From Streptomyces atratus (GTDB lineage: Bacteria; Actinomycetota; Actinomycetes; Streptomycetales; Streptomycetaceae), in NCBI RefSeq assembly GCF_900119365.1, contig NZ_FPJO01000012.1:142562-206561 (forward strand): a DNA stretch of 64,000 bases, read 5' to 3'. The notes beneath the pieces are model-generated. The model saw nothing but the letters and a program-made list of their open reading frames with translations, searched no databases and was not told where the DNA came from. The translations under genes were made by a program, and so were the position numbers. Below are positions 53,865 through 62,962 of this stretch, piece after piece (the first letter of the stretch is position 1; every line of letters begins with the position of its first letter).

Positions 53865-54110
53865 TCAGGCCCGGGTGTCCGGGGTTTCGGGGGCGTCCGG
53901 GTCCTGATCGGGCCCCCGGTCCGCGTCCGCGTCGGCGCCCGCGCCGGGCGCCCTGACGACCACCTTTCCGGAGGCCAGGTCGATCGGCCCGCGCCCCGGG
54001 TCACCGACGCCGAGATCCACCCGGGTCAGCTCCAGCCGCTTCTGCTCCTCGGCGGTGTGCTTGCGGCCCGGTGCGAAGAGTTCCTCGAAGAAGTTGAACA
54101 CCGGTCGCAC
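53865..54110 (-). CDS. DUF6191-like small protein
   Basis: The 81-aa protein starts RPVFNFFEELFAPGRKHTAE and has GRGPIDLASGKVVVR, a pattern of the DUF6191 Streptomyces proteins from memory. The last 25 residues are Asp/Pro-rich and disordered. The GTG start follows GAAAGGG. It may be cotranscribed with the upstream sugar dehydrogenase gene, which ends 22 bases before it. Confidence 0.75.
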   Translation of the reverse strand: MRPVFNFFEELFAPGRKHTAEEQKRLELTRVDLGVGDPGRGPIDLASGKVVVRAPGAGADADADRGPDQDPDAPETPDTRA

Positions 54111-54132
54111 GCCCTTTCACCTGCTGTAGCCG

Positions 54133-55371
54133 CTACCGCACCGCCAGTTCCAGGATCCTGTCGTCTCCCGGCTTGGGGGTGCCACGGGTGTCCGTATTGC
54201 TCGTGACGAGCCAGAGCCTGTCGCCGCCTGCGGCGAGCACGGTACGCAGACGGCCGTACTTCCCTACCAGGAACGACTGCGGGGCCGCGAGAGGTTCCCT
54301 CCCGCCGCTGCCGGACAACGGAATCCGCCAGAGCCGCTCCCCGCGCAGGCCGGCCATCCAGATCGAACCCTTGACGAAGGCGATTCCGCTCGGGGACGCC
54401 TCGGACGTCTTCCACTGGGCCACGGGATCGATGAATCCCTTCTGCCCCGCCCGGCCCTCGGCCTCCGGCCAGCCGTAGTTCCCGTCCGGCACGATCCGGT
54501 TCAGCTCGTCCCAGGTGTCCTGCCCGAATTCGGACGCCCACAGCTGCTGCTGCCCGTCCCAGGCCAGCCCCTGCACATTGCGGTGGCCGTACGAATACAC
54601 CACGGAGTCGGCCGCCGGATTGCCGTGCAGCGGTTCCCCGTCCGGGGTCATCCGCAGGATCTTGCCGGCCAGCGACTTCTTGTCCTGGGCGAGACCGTCG
54701 TCGCCCGTCTCCCCGGTGCCCGCGTACAGCATGTGGTCGGGGCCGAAGGCGATCCGCCCGCCGTTGTGGATCGCCCCCTTGGGGATGCCGCGCAGGATCG
54801 TGTCCGGCGCGCCCAGCAGCCGGCCGGGCGTGGTGCCGTTCTCGTCGTACTGCATGCGGGCGATGCGGTTGTCGGACTCGGTCGTGAAGTACGCGTACAC
54901 CAGGTGGTCCGCGCCGTACGCGGGGGAGACCGCGATCCCCAGCAGTCCGCCCTCACCGGCGGGCGACACCCCGGGCACCGCGCCCAGCAGGGTCTTCTTG
55001 CCGGTCTTCCCGTCGATCCGGGTGATCGTGCCCTTGTCACGGGAGGAGACCAGCAGATCACCGCCGGGCAGCGCCGCCAGCCCCCAGGGCGAGTCCAGGC
55101 CCTCGGTGAGCGTCGACACCACCCGCACCGAGCCCTTCGCGGGCGGCAGGGACCGCGAGGCGGACGGCTTCGGGGCGGCGGACGAGGAGCGGGCGACCGG
55201 TGGCGTCCCGCCGACGCCCGCCGTACCGGCGGAGCTGCCGTCCGAGGAACACCCCGCGGTCAGCACCAGCGAGCCGGCGGCCAGCGCGGCCACCGTCCCG
55301 CGGCGCAGGCCACGGCGGCGGCCCCGCGGCCCGGCGGGGCCTTGTACAGATCCGAACAGAACACCGCGCAC
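54133..55371 (-). CDS. PQQ-type sugar (glucose/sorbosone) dehydrogenase lipoprotein
   Basis: The 412-aa exported lipoprotein has a lipobox LVLTAGC with C41, a Ser/Ala/Pro linker and then a six-bladed beta-propeller of the soluble PQQ glucose/sorbosone dehydrogenase family. Visible motifs are LDSPWGLAALPGGDLLVSSR, EGGLLGIAVSPAYG, NGGRIAFGPDHMLYAGTGE, YGHRNVQGLAWD and DTWDELNRIVPDGNYGWPE, which include the His and Arg positions expected in the active site. The GTG at 55371 is chosen, with an alternative at 55395. Whether PQQ is bound is not shown by the sequence. Confidence 0.9.
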   Translation of the reverse strand: MRGVLFGSVQGPAGPRGRRRGLRRGTVAALAAGSLVLTAGCSSDGSSAGTAGVGGTPPVARSSSAAPKPSASRSLPPAKGSVRVVSTLTEGLDSPWGLAALPGGDLLVSSRDKGTITRIDGKTGKKTLLGAVPGVSPAGEGGLLGIAVSPAYGADHLVYAYFTTESDNRIARMQYDENGTTPGRLLGAPDTILRGIPKGAIHNGGRIAFGPDHMLYAGTGETGDDGLAQDKKSLAGKILRMTPDGEPLHGNPAADSVVYSYGHRNVQGLAWDGQQQLWASEFGQDTWDELNRIVPDGNYGWPEAEGRAGQKGFIDPVAQWKTSEASPSGIAFVKGSIWMAGLRGERLWRIPLSGSGGREPLAAPQSFLVGKYGRLRTVLAAGGDRLWLVTSNTDTRGTPKPGDDRILELAVR

Positions 55372-55484
55372 AGCACCGATCCCTTCGACGGCCACCTGAC
55401 TACTGTTCTTACACCGCGGCCCCGCCCCGGGGTTCCCGATGCCCGCCAATTCTGCCGACCGGTGTTCAGGGGCGGGGGCCGATA

Positions 55485-56477
55485 TCAGTCCCAGGACCCC
55501 TGAGCCCCGGGCAACGCGGCGATCTCCGCCAGATCCCGCGCGGTCAGGTTCAGCCCGGCCGCCCCCGCGTTCTCCACCGCCCACCCCTCCCGCTTGGTGC
55601 CAGGCACCGGCACCACGTGCGGACCCTGCCGCAGCACCCAGGCCAGCGCCACCTGCGCGGCACTCGCCCCGTGCCGCTCGGCGATCCGCCGCAGCCCGAC
55701 GACCACCGGCTGGTTCGCCGCCATCATCTCCGCCGTGAACCGGGGATGCCGGGCGCGCAGATCCTCCGGTTCGAAGCCCTGCCCCGGCGTCAGCGTGCCG
55801 GTCAGATAGCCGCTGCCCAGCGGCATCGCCGCCAGCAGCCCCACGCCCCGTGCCGTGCACCACGGAAGCAACGACTCCAGAGCGTCCGGCGACCAGACCG
55901 AGAGCTCTGCCTGCACCGCGCTCACCGGGAAGACCTGCTGCACGCGCTCCAGCTGACGGATCGTTTCGTCGTACATCCGTGAACCCGGCCGGCGCGAGGC
56001 CCGTGCCCCGACCGCGCAGAGTCCGAGCGCCCGCACCTTTCCGGCGGTCACCAGCTCCGCCATCGCGCCCCAGGTCTCCTCGACGGGCACCTCGGGATCG
56101 GCCCGGTGCAGCTGGTACAGATCGATCACATCGGTCTGGAGCCGGCGCAGCGAGGCGTCGCAGGCCCGCCGCACATAGCCGGGCCGGCCATTGGCCACGA
56201 TGTGCTGATCACCCACCAGCAGTCCGCACTTGGTGGAGACGAACGCGTCCGACCTGCGGCCCTTCAGCGCCCGCCCCACCAGCAGCTCATTGGTGAACGG
56301 GCCGTACATGTCGGCCGTGTCGAGCAGTTGCACGCCCGCGTCGAGCGCGGCGTGCACCGTACGCAACGCACGGTCACCGTGCTGCTGCGAGGCGCTGTAC
56401 GCCCAGCTCATCGGCATGCAGCCGAGACCGACCGCCCCCACGGCGAGCGCCGCCGCACCGAGACTCCTGCGCTCCAA
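55485..56477 (-). CDS. Aldo/keto reductase
   Basis: The 330-aa TIM-barrel reductase uses NADPH. The catalytic tetrad is visible: Asp and Tyr in LLDTADMYGP, Lys in FVSTKCG and His in LYQLHRADP. The C-terminal cofactor-binding region includes WVLRQGPHVVPVPGTKREG. TTG at 56477 is preferred because GGAGG lies nine bases upstream and the product then begins MERRSLGAAALAVG, the family start. An ATG at 56519 would add 14 residues. Substrate is unknown. Confidence 0.9.
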   Translation of the reverse strand: MERRSLGAAALAVGAVGLGCMPMSWAYSASQQHGDRALRTVHAALDAGVQLLDTADMYGPFTNELLVGRALKGRRSDAFVSTKCGLLVGDQHIVANGRPGYVRRACDASLRRLQTDVIDLYQLHRADPEVPVEETWGAMAELVTAGKVRALGLCAVGARASRRPGSRMYDETIRQLERVQQVFPVSAVQAELSVWSPDALESLLPWCTARGVGLLAAMPLGSGYLTGTLTPGQGFEPEDLRARHPRFTAEMMAANQPVVVGLRRIAERHGASAAQVALAWVLRQGPHVVPVPGTKREGWAVENAGAAGLNLTARDLAEIAALPGAQGSWD

Positions 56478-56598
56478 CTCCCCGATCCTCCCCAGGCCCC
56501 GCCGTCGAACCGGGCCCATGCCCCGCCGTCCACGGGACCGCACCGCACCCCAAAGTAACCTCTGCCGCCCGCCGCTCCTCGCACGGCCTCCGCCGATC

Positions 56599-56762
56599 AG
56601 GGCCTGTCCGGCGGATCATGGCCGGGGTCGCGGCGTCTGGCACGGCACCTCGCGGGTTGCCGAACCGTCCGAATAGCTCCGCTATCAGGACGCTCCGGCG
56701 CCTTGCGATGCACCGCACCAGACGCCGCGCCCTGTCCGACCCCGATCCGCCGGACAGGCCCT
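56599..56762. mobile_element. MITE-like element 2 (164 bp)
   Basis: Perfect 19-bp terminal inverted repeats, AGGGCCTGTCCGGCGGATC at 56599-56617 and its complement at 56744-56762, bound a core that matches element 1 (34887-35050), including ACGCTCCGGCGCCTTGCGAT and CACCAGACGCCGCG. The termini resemble ends of Streptomyces IS elements that begin GGCCTGTCCGG (from memory). No ORF for a transposase is present. The element lies in the divergent promoter region between the aldo/keto reductase and the 2-hydroxyacid dehydrogenase genes. No clear target-site duplication is seen. Confidence 0.75.
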
Positions 56763-56774
56763 AACCTCCTGACC

Positions 56775-57755
56775 ATGACGAAGACTCCCGGCGAGGCGAA
56801 GACCCCCGACGTGACGAAGACGCCCGACGTATGGCTGCCGTTCCCGGCCGACGAGGTCGAAGGGCTCCCCGAGGGGCTCAACTACCGGTTCTGGGACGGC
56901 GAACCGGACTACCCCGCCGACCCCGCCGACTGCGCCTTCTACGTCGTGCCGTACATGAAGGGCTCCGAAGTCGCGGTCCGGCCGCTCGGCGGCATGGCGG
57001 GCGTCCAGGTCGTGCAGACACTCTCCGCGGGCATCGACCACGTCGAGCCCGCGCTCGGTCTGCTGCCGGCCGGGGTACGGCTGTGCAACGCCAAGGGGGT
57101 CCACGAGGCATCCACCGCGGAGCTCGCCCTCACGCTGATCCTCTCCTCCCTGCGCGGTGTCCCCGGGTTCGTCCACGGCCAGGACAAGGAGGAGTGGCGG
57201 TCCGGCTTCTACCCCGCGCTCGCCGACAAGTCCGTGCTGATCGTGGGGTACGGATCGATCGGCGCCGCCATCGAGGACCGGCTCGCGCCCTTCGAGTGCG
57301 CGCGGGTGGGGCGCGTCGCGCGCTCCGCGCGGACAGCCGCACGCGGCCCCGTGCACACGCTCGACGACCTGCCGGTACTGCTGCCCGAGGCCGATGTCGT
57401 CGTGCTGTCCACCCCGCTGAACCCGTCCACACAGGGGCTGGTCGATGCGGAGTTCCTCGCCGCGATGCAGGAAGGGGCGCTGCTCGTGAACGTCGCACGC
57501 GGCGGCGTCGTCGACACCGAGGCACTGCTGCTCGAACTCCAGTCCGGCAGGCTGCGGGCCGCCCTCGACGTCACCGACCCGGAACCGCTGCCCGTCGGCC
57601 ACCCGCTCTGGCATGCTCCGAACGTCCTGATCACGCCGCACGTGGGCGGCAGCACATCGGCTTTCGAGCCACGCGCCAAGCGCCTGCTGGCCGGGCAGCT
57701 GCGCCGGTTCGCCGCGGGAGAGCCGGTGCGGAACGTGGTCCGCACCATCGGCTGA
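56775..57755 (+). CDS. D-2-hydroxyacid dehydrogenase
   Basis: The 326-aa NAD-dependent dehydrogenase has a Rossmann motif (VLIVGYGSIGAAIEDRL, near residue 155), a loop with VNVARGGVVD and the catalytic His in TPHVGGSTSAF. The Glu of the usual catalytic set is in VTDPEPLPVGHPLW. The first 19 residues consist of an imperfect repeat (TKTPGEAKTPDVTKTPDV) that looks like an unstructured N-terminal addition. The ATG at 56775 is 13 bases after the mobile element, so the element probably supplies or separates its promoter. The substrate is not inferable. Confidence 0.9.
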   Translation: MTKTPGEAKTPDVTKTPDVWLPFPADEVEGLPEGLNYRFWDGEPDYPADPADCAFYVVPYMKGSEVAVRPLGGMAGVQVVQTLSAGIDHVEPALGLLPAGVRLCNAKGVHEASTAELALTLILSSLRGVPGFVHGQDKEEWRSGFYPALADKSVLIVGYGSIGAAIEDRLAPFECARVGRVARSARTAARGPVHTLDDLPVLLPEADVVVLSTPLNPSTQGLVDAEFLAAMQEGALLVNVARGGVVDTEALLLELQSGRLRAALDVTDPEPLPVGHPLWHAPNVLITPHVGGSTSAFEPRAKRLLAGQLRRFAAGEPVRNVVRTIG

Positions 57756-58032
57756 CCACGCTGCGGAGGCCCTCGGTCGCACACTGTTCCGGAAAACCCT
57801 CCAGGTCGTCACGGAGAGTAGAGGAACTATGTCCCTGCGTGACCGGTCTGGTGTATCGTCCCGAAAGGGGCGCTGCGCCGTGGAAGGGGACGGCGCCGGG
57901 GAGGACGCGACACGCGAGGGGGCGACGGGCGATGTACGGCCGAAGGGTGCATGATCCGACACCGCCGGACAGCCGACGGGGGATGGCGGGCCGCCGGGTG
58001 CGAGCGCACCCGGCCACACCGGGGGCGCCCCG

Positions 58033-60867
58033 GTGAGCGCGCCGGTCGACGCCCTCGGCGCACTCCTCTCCCGGAGGCCGGCCGCGGGCGGCGCGTCCGC
58101 GCTGGTCTGGCAGATCCTGCTCGGCGTCGTCTGGGCCGGATATGCCGCGGGATCGGCCCTCGGCTGGGGTTCACCGCAACTGGCGCGCGTCATGGGGGAT
58201 TTCGGTCTCAGCGCGGCGGCGCTGGTCGCCGCCGTCTCCTGCTACCGCTACGCGCGGGCCGGCAGCAGCCGGTTCCGGCCCGCCTGGCTGCTCTTCTCGC
58301 TCTCCTCGTTCATGGCCTCCGCGGGCAACGCCGTCTGGGGCTGGTACGAGGTCGTGCTCGGGCTTCCGGTGCCCACCCCCTCCCTGGCCGACGTCTTCTT
58401 CCTCTGCTTCGCGCCGCCCGCCATCGTCGGGCTGCTCGTCCTCGCCAAGCGACCCGTCACCCGGGCCGGCTGGCTCTGTCTCGTGCTGGACTCCTGGCTG
58501 ATCGGCGGATCGCTCCTCACGCTCTCCTGGAGCCTCGCCCTGGCGCACACCGCGCATCTGGTGGGCGCCGAGGACGTGAGCGTGGCCCGCGCGGCGCTCG
58601 CGCTGGCCTATCCGCTGCTGGACATCGTGCTGGTCTCCATGGTGCTGGCCCTGCACTTCCGGCGGTCCAACGTCAACCGCTCCGCGGTGAACACCGCCGT
58701 CGCCGCGCTCGCCCTGACGGTCCTGTCCGACGCGCTGTTCACCTCACCGCTGCTGCGCCAGACCTATCACTCCGGCCACATGCTGGACGCGGGCTGGTTC
58801 GCCGGCTCGCTGCTCCTGGCGTACGCCCCCTGGGGCGCGAACAGGGCCGCGGACAACGCTTTCCCGACGCGGAGCATGCTTCCCGCCAGCCGCCCCATCG
58901 CGGGATCGCTGGCCGCACTGACGCCCTATCTCGCCGCCGCCGTCTGCACCCTCGGCATTCTCTACAGCGCCGTCGAGGGCCGCCGGGTGGACCGCGTCGT
59001 GATCCTCACCGGCTGCACGGTGGTGCTCGCCCTGGTCGTCCGGCAGGGCATCATGCTCGTCGACAACATCGCCCTCACCCAGGAACTGGCGCAGAAGGAG
59101 AACCACTTCCGCTCCCTGGTGCAGGGCTCCAGCGACGTCATCATGATCGCCGCCCCCACCGGCGTGCTGCGCTACGTCAGCCCCGCCGCCGCCGGGGTGT
59201 ACGGGCGCGATGCCGACGACCTGGTCGGCGCCGAGCTCGCCTCGATCATCCACCCCGAGGACCTGGGGCGGGTGGTCCACGAGGTGCGCCGGTTCCTCGC
59301 CGCACCGCCGGGCGAGGAGCCCACCACCCGGATCGAGTGCCGCTTCAGATCCGGTACGGGCGACTGGCTCAACGTCGAATCCACGGTCAACCGGCACCAG
59401 GGCGGGCTGATCCTCAACAGCCGCGACGTGACCGAACGGGTCCGGCTGCAGGCCCAGTTGCAGCACAGCGCCGAACACGACCCGCTCACCGACCTGCCCA
59501 ACCGGGCCCTGTTCACCAAGCGGGTCCGCCAGGCCCTCGGCGGCCGCCGCTCCGGCGACTCCGGCACCGCCGTGCTCTTCATCGACCTCGACGGCTTCAA
59601 GGCGGTCAACGACCGCCTCGGCCACCAGGCCGGCGACGAGCTCCTCATCCAGGCCGCCCGCCGCCTCCACGAATCCGTCCGCGCGGGCGACACCGCGGCC
59701 CGCCTCGGCGGCGACGAATTCGCGACGATCATCCTCGGCGACGGCACCCGCGACCAGTCCGCCCGGGAGTGCCAGGTCCACGAGATCGCCGACCGGCTGC
59801 GCCTCACCCTCTCCCAGCCGTACCGGATCGGCGCCGGAGAGGTCCGGGTCGCCGCGTCCATCGGGGTCGCCTTCGCCGAGCCCGGCATCACCCCCAGCGA
59901 CCTCATGCGCAACGCCGACCTCGCCATGTACCGCGCCAAGGCGGGCGGCAAGGACCGCGTCGAGCTGTACGCCCCGCAGATGCAGGCCGACGTGGTGCGC
60001 CGCTCCGAGCTGGCCGCCCGGCTGCGCACCGCCCTGCGCGACGGCGAGTTCGCCCTGCTCCACCAGCCCGTCGTGAACCTTGCCAGCGGCACGGTCGCCG
60101 CCGTGGCCGCCCAGGCCCGCTGGCGCTCCGCCCAGGGCATCCTGTTCACCCCGGCCGAGTTCCTCCGCGTCGCCGAGGACAGTGACCGCACCGCCGAGCT
60201 CGGCCGCTGGCTCCTCGAAGAGGCGGTCGAGCAGGCCGCCGACCGGACCAGGGCCGGACACCCGGTCTCCGTCGCCGTGCGGCTCTCCGCCCGCCGGCTC
60301 CTCGACAAGGGGATGCCGTTCAGCTCCGTCGAGGCGCTGCTGACCCGGCACGGCCTGCCCTCCGGGGCTCTGATGATCGAGGTCGCCGACAGCGACCCCC
60401 GGATCCCCTTCGACGAACTGGAGCAGCGTCTCGTGGCCCTGCGCCGCATCGGTGTCCGCATCGCGCTCGACGGCTTCGGCAGCGGCTACGCCGCGATCAA
60501 CGCCCTGCGCCGGCTCCCCATCGACGTACTGAAACTGGACCGCGGCCTCGTCGAGGGCGTGGTGGAGTCCGCCCGACTGCACAAGATCACCAGCGGCCTG
60601 CTGCGTATCGCCTGCGACCTCGGCATGCAGTCCGTGGCCGACGGGGTCGACGTACCGGAGCAGGTCCTCGCGCTGCGCGCCATGGGCTGTACGCACGGCC
60701 AGGGAATGGCTTTCTCCGGGCCGCTCGACGAGTACCGGCTGCGCCGCGCCCTGGCCCGCGGAGAGTTTCCGGTGCCCGGCAGCACCATGGCTCAGCCGGT
60801 CCTGACCGGCGGCTCCGTCCCCCTCCTCGGCAGTTCACATATTGAGACGCCCGTCCCACCCACTTGA
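58033..60867 (+). CDS. Membrane PAS-GGDEF protein with degenerate EAL domain
   Basis: The 944-aa protein has about nine membrane helices (residues about 25-340), a PAS domain (about 355-460; DVIMIAAPTGVLRYVSPAA), a GGDEF domain with an intact LGGDEFAT (about 559-563) and an EAL-like C-terminus. The EAL domain has lost its signature residues: VAAVAAQARW replaces the EAL motif, VRLSARRL lacks the Asn, and MIEVADSD and LDGFGSGY replace other acids. It should therefore be a diguanylate cyclase or an allosteric module rather than a phosphodiesterase. It lies directly before the ilv operon, as in other Streptomyces. The GTG has only a GGGGGC upstream. Confidence 0.88.
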   Translation: MSAPVDALGALLSRRPAAGGASALVWQILLGVVWAGYAAGSALGWGSPQLARVMGDFGLSAAALVAAVSCYRYARAGSSRFRPAWLLFSLSSFMASAGNAVWGWYEVVLGLPVPTPSLADVFFLCFAPPAIVGLLVLAKRPVTRAGWLCLVLDSWLIGGSLLTLSWSLALAHTAHLVGAEDVSVARAALALAYPLLDIVLVSMVLALHFRRSNVNRSAVNTAVAALALTVLSDALFTSPLLRQTYHSGHMLDAGWFAGSLLLAYAPWGANRAADNAFPTRSMLPASRPIAGSLAALTPYLAAAVCTLGILYSAVEGRRVDRVVILTGCTVVLALVVRQGIMLVDNIALTQELAQKENHFRSLVQGSSDVIMIAAPTGVLRYVSPAAAGVYGRDADDLVGAELASIIHPEDLGRVVHEVRRFLAAPPGEEPTTRIECRFRSGTGDWLNVESTVNRHQGGLILNSRDVTERVRLQAQLQHSAEHDPLTDLPNRALFTKRVRQALGGRRSGDSGTAVLFIDLDGFKAVNDRLGHQAGDELLIQAARRLHESVRAGDTAARLGGDEFATIILGDGTRDQSARECQVHEIADRLRLTLSQPYRIGAGEVRVAASIGVAFAEPGITPSDLMRNADLAMYRAKAGGKDRVELYAPQMQADVVRRSELAARLRTALRDGEFALLHQPVVNLASGTVAAVAAQARWRSAQGILFTPAEFLRVAEDSDRTAELGRWLLEEAVEQAADRTRAGHPVSVAVRLSARRLLDKGMPFSSVEALLTRHGLPSGALMIEVADSDPRIPFDELEQRLVALRRIGVRIALDGFGSGYAAINALRRLPIDVLKLDRGLVEGVVESARLHKITSGLLRIACDLGMQSVADGVDVPEQVLALRAMGCTHGQGMAFSGPLDEYRLRRALARGEFPVPGSTMAQPVLTGGSVPLLGSSHIETPVPPT

Positions 60868-60900
60868 CACGTCGAGTGCGTCGGAGAGAGGGTCAATGCC

Positions 60901-60942
60901 ATGCGCACCCGAATTCTCGTACTTGGAAAGCGCGTCGGCTGA
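60901..60942 (+). CDS. Leader peptide of the ilvBNC operon
   Basis: The 13-aa peptide MRTRILVLGKRVG has ATT CTC GTA CTT near its start, that is, Ile-Leu-Val-Leu, the products and controllers of the pathway. GGAGAGAGGG lies upstream at suitable spacing. It precedes a hairpin system and ilvB by 142 bases, so it is the sensor of a transcription attenuator. It has not been seen to be translated here. Confidence 0.85.
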   Translation: MRTRILVLGKRVG

Positions 60943-61018
60943 AGCAGAGTCCCACCAGGCACTCTGCAGACCGCACCGACGCGCTCCCCTCGCTTGCCTC
61001 ACGGCACGAGGGGTTTTT
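60929..61018 (+). promoter_or_regulatory. Attenuator of the ilvBNC operon
   Basis: AGCGCGTCGG (60929-60938) is complementary to CCGACGCGCT (60976-60985), enclosing GCAGAGT/ACTCTGC (60944-60950 with 60961-60967). Next to it is a terminator: CCCCTCG (60986-60992) with CGAGGGG (61007-61013) followed by six T. The first two stems overlap the leader-peptide codons, so ribosome position on the Ile-Leu-Val-Leu run can decide which fold forms. This is a classical amino-acid attenuator by layout. Confidence 0.85.
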
Positions 61019-61083
61019 TGTTGCACCGGCACCACGCAAACTGTCGCAAAACACCCGCAGAAACCCTCAGCTTCGAGAAGAGA

Positions 61084-62940
61084 ATGCCGATGACCGAGCA
61101 GGCCACCGGGGCCCACCATCCCCAGCCGCGGGCCCGTAACGGCGGACCGTCCGCCGCCACCGTTGAGCACGTCACGGGCGCGCAGTCCCTCATCCGCTCC
61201 CTCGAGGAGGTGGGGGCCGACACGGTATTCGGCATTCCCGGCGGCGCCATCCTTCCGGCGTACGACCCGATGATGGACTCCACCCGGGTCCGTCATGTGC
61301 TGGTCCGCCACGAGCAGGGCGCCGGACACGCGGCCACCGGCTACGCGCAGGCCACCGGCAAGGTCGGTGTCTGCATGGCCACCTCGGGCCCCGGCGCCAC
61401 CAACCTGGTCACCCCGATCGCCGACGCCCACATGGACTCCGTCCCGCTGGTCGCGATCACCGGCCAGGTCGCCTCCAAGGCGATCGGCACGGACGCCTTC
61501 CAGGAAGCCGACATCTGCGGCATCACCATGCCGGTCACCAAGCACAACTTCCTGGTCACCAAGGCCGAGGACATCCCGCACACGATCGCCGAGGCCTTCC
61601 ACATCGCCTCCACCGGCCGTCCGGGCCCGGTCCTCGTCGACATCGCCAAGGACGCCCTCCAGGCGCGGACCACGTTCAGCTGGCCGCCCACCCAGGACCT
61701 GCCCGGCTACCGCCCGGTCACCAAGCCGCACGCCAAGCAGATCCGCGAAGCCGCCAAGCTGATCACCCAGGCCAAGCGGCCGGTGCTGTACGTCGGCGGC
61801 GGCGTCATCAAGGCGGGGGCCACCGCCGAACTGAAGGTCCTCGCAGAGCTCACCGGAGCGCCCGTCACCACCACACTGATGGCGCTCGGCGCATTCCCCG
61901 ACAGCCACCCGCTGCACGTCGGAATGCCGGGCATGCACGGTGCGGTCACCGCCGTCACCGCGCTGCAGAAGGCTGACCTGATCGTCGCCCTCGGAGCCCG
62001 CTTCGACGACCGCGTCACCGGCAAGCTGGACAGCTTCGCCCCGTACGCCAAGATCGTCCACGCCGACATCGACCCCGCCGAGATCGGCAAGAACCGCGCC
62101 GCCGACGTCCCGATCGTCGGGGACGCCCGCGAGGTCCTGGCCGACCTGGTCCAGGCCGTCCAGGCCGAGCACACCGAGGGCCACGTCGGCGACTACGCCG
62201 CCTGGTGGAAGGACCTCAACCGCTGGCGCGACACCTACCCGCTCGGCTACGACCTGCCCGAGGACGGCAGCCTCTCGCCGCAGCAGGTCATCCAGCGCAT
62301 CGGACAGCTCGCCCCCGAGGGCACGATCTTCGCGGCGGGTGTCGGCCAGCACCAGATGTGGGCCTCGCACTTCATCCAGTACGAGCAGCCCGCCACCTGG
62401 CTGAACTCCGGCGGCGCCGGAACGATGGGGTACGCGGTCCCGGCCGCGATGGGCGCCAAGGCCGGCATGCCGGACCGCACGGTCTGGGCGATCGACGGCG
62501 ACGGCTGCTTCCAGATGACCAACCAGGAACTCACCACCTGCGCGCTCAACAACATCCCGATCAAGGTCGCGATCATCAACAACGGTGCGCTCGGGATGGT
62601 CCGCCAGTGGCAGACCCTGTTCTACAACCAGCGGTACTCCAACACGGTGCTGCACTCCGGCACGGACACCGAGGGCGTCCCGGCGAAGGGCACCCGCGTC
62701 CCGGACTTCGTCAAGCTGTCCGAGGCCATGGGCTGCCACGCGATCCGCTGCGAGGACCCGGCCGACCTGGACAAGGTCATCGAAGAGGCCAACTCCATCA
62801 ACGACCGCCCCGTCGTGATCGACTTCATCGTCCACGAGGACGCCATGGTGTGGCCGATGGTCGCCGCCGGCACCTCCAACGACGAGGTCATGGCCGCCCG
62901 CGGGGTCCGTCCCGACTTCGGCGACAACGAAGACGACTGA
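61084..62940 (+). CDS. ilvB: Acetolactate synthase large subunit
   Basis: The 618-aa ThDP enzyme condenses pyruvate with pyruvate or 2-ketobutyrate. It has the catalytic Glu near residue 77 in VRHEQGAGHAATGYAQATGK, the FAD-binding middle domain and the C-terminal ThDP/Mg region AIDGDGCFQMTNQEL. Its start is ATG 61084, with ATG 61090 a plausible alternative (GAAGAGA spacing favours it). It is the first gene after the attenuator. Confidence 0.96.
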   Translation: MPMTEQATGAHHPQPRARNGGPSAATVEHVTGAQSLIRSLEEVGADTVFGIPGGAILPAYDPMMDSTRVRHVLVRHEQGAGHAATGYAQATGKVGVCMATSGPGATNLVTPIADAHMDSVPLVAITGQVASKAIGTDAFQEADICGITMPVTKHNFLVTKAEDIPHTIAEAFHIASTGRPGPVLVDIAKDALQARTTFSWPPTQDLPGYRPVTKPHAKQIREAAKLITQAKRPVLYVGGGVIKAGATAELKVLAELTGAPVTTTLMALGAFPDSHPLHVGMPGMHGAVTAVTALQKADLIVALGARFDDRVTGKLDSFAPYAKIVHADIDPAEIGKNRAADVPIVGDAREVLADLVQAVQAEHTEGHVGDYAAWWKDLNRWRDTYPLGYDLPEDGSLSPQQVIQRIGQLAPEGTIFAAGVGQHQMWASHFIQYEQPATWLNSGGAGTMGYAVPAAMGAKAGMPDRTVWAIDGDGCFQMTNQELTTCALNNIPIKVAIINNGALGMVRQWQTLFYNQRYSNTVLHSGTDTEGVPAKGTRVPDFVKLSEAMGCHAIRCEDPADLDKVIEEANSINDRPVVIDFIVHEDAMVWPMVAAGTSNDEVMAARGVRPDFGDNEDD

Positions 62941-62962
62941 GAGACAGAGAGAGACCGACTCC

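Noticed and set aside
49526..54004. Minus-strand open frame of about 1490 codons opposite the LAL regulator
   Set aside because: It mirrors the codon structure of the plus-strand LuxR gene and contains no recognisable domain.
57951..60185. Plus-strand open frame overlapping the PAS-GGDEF gene in another frame
   Set aside because: Arg/Pro-rich composition without domains; the overlapping gene has GGDEF and PAS motifs.
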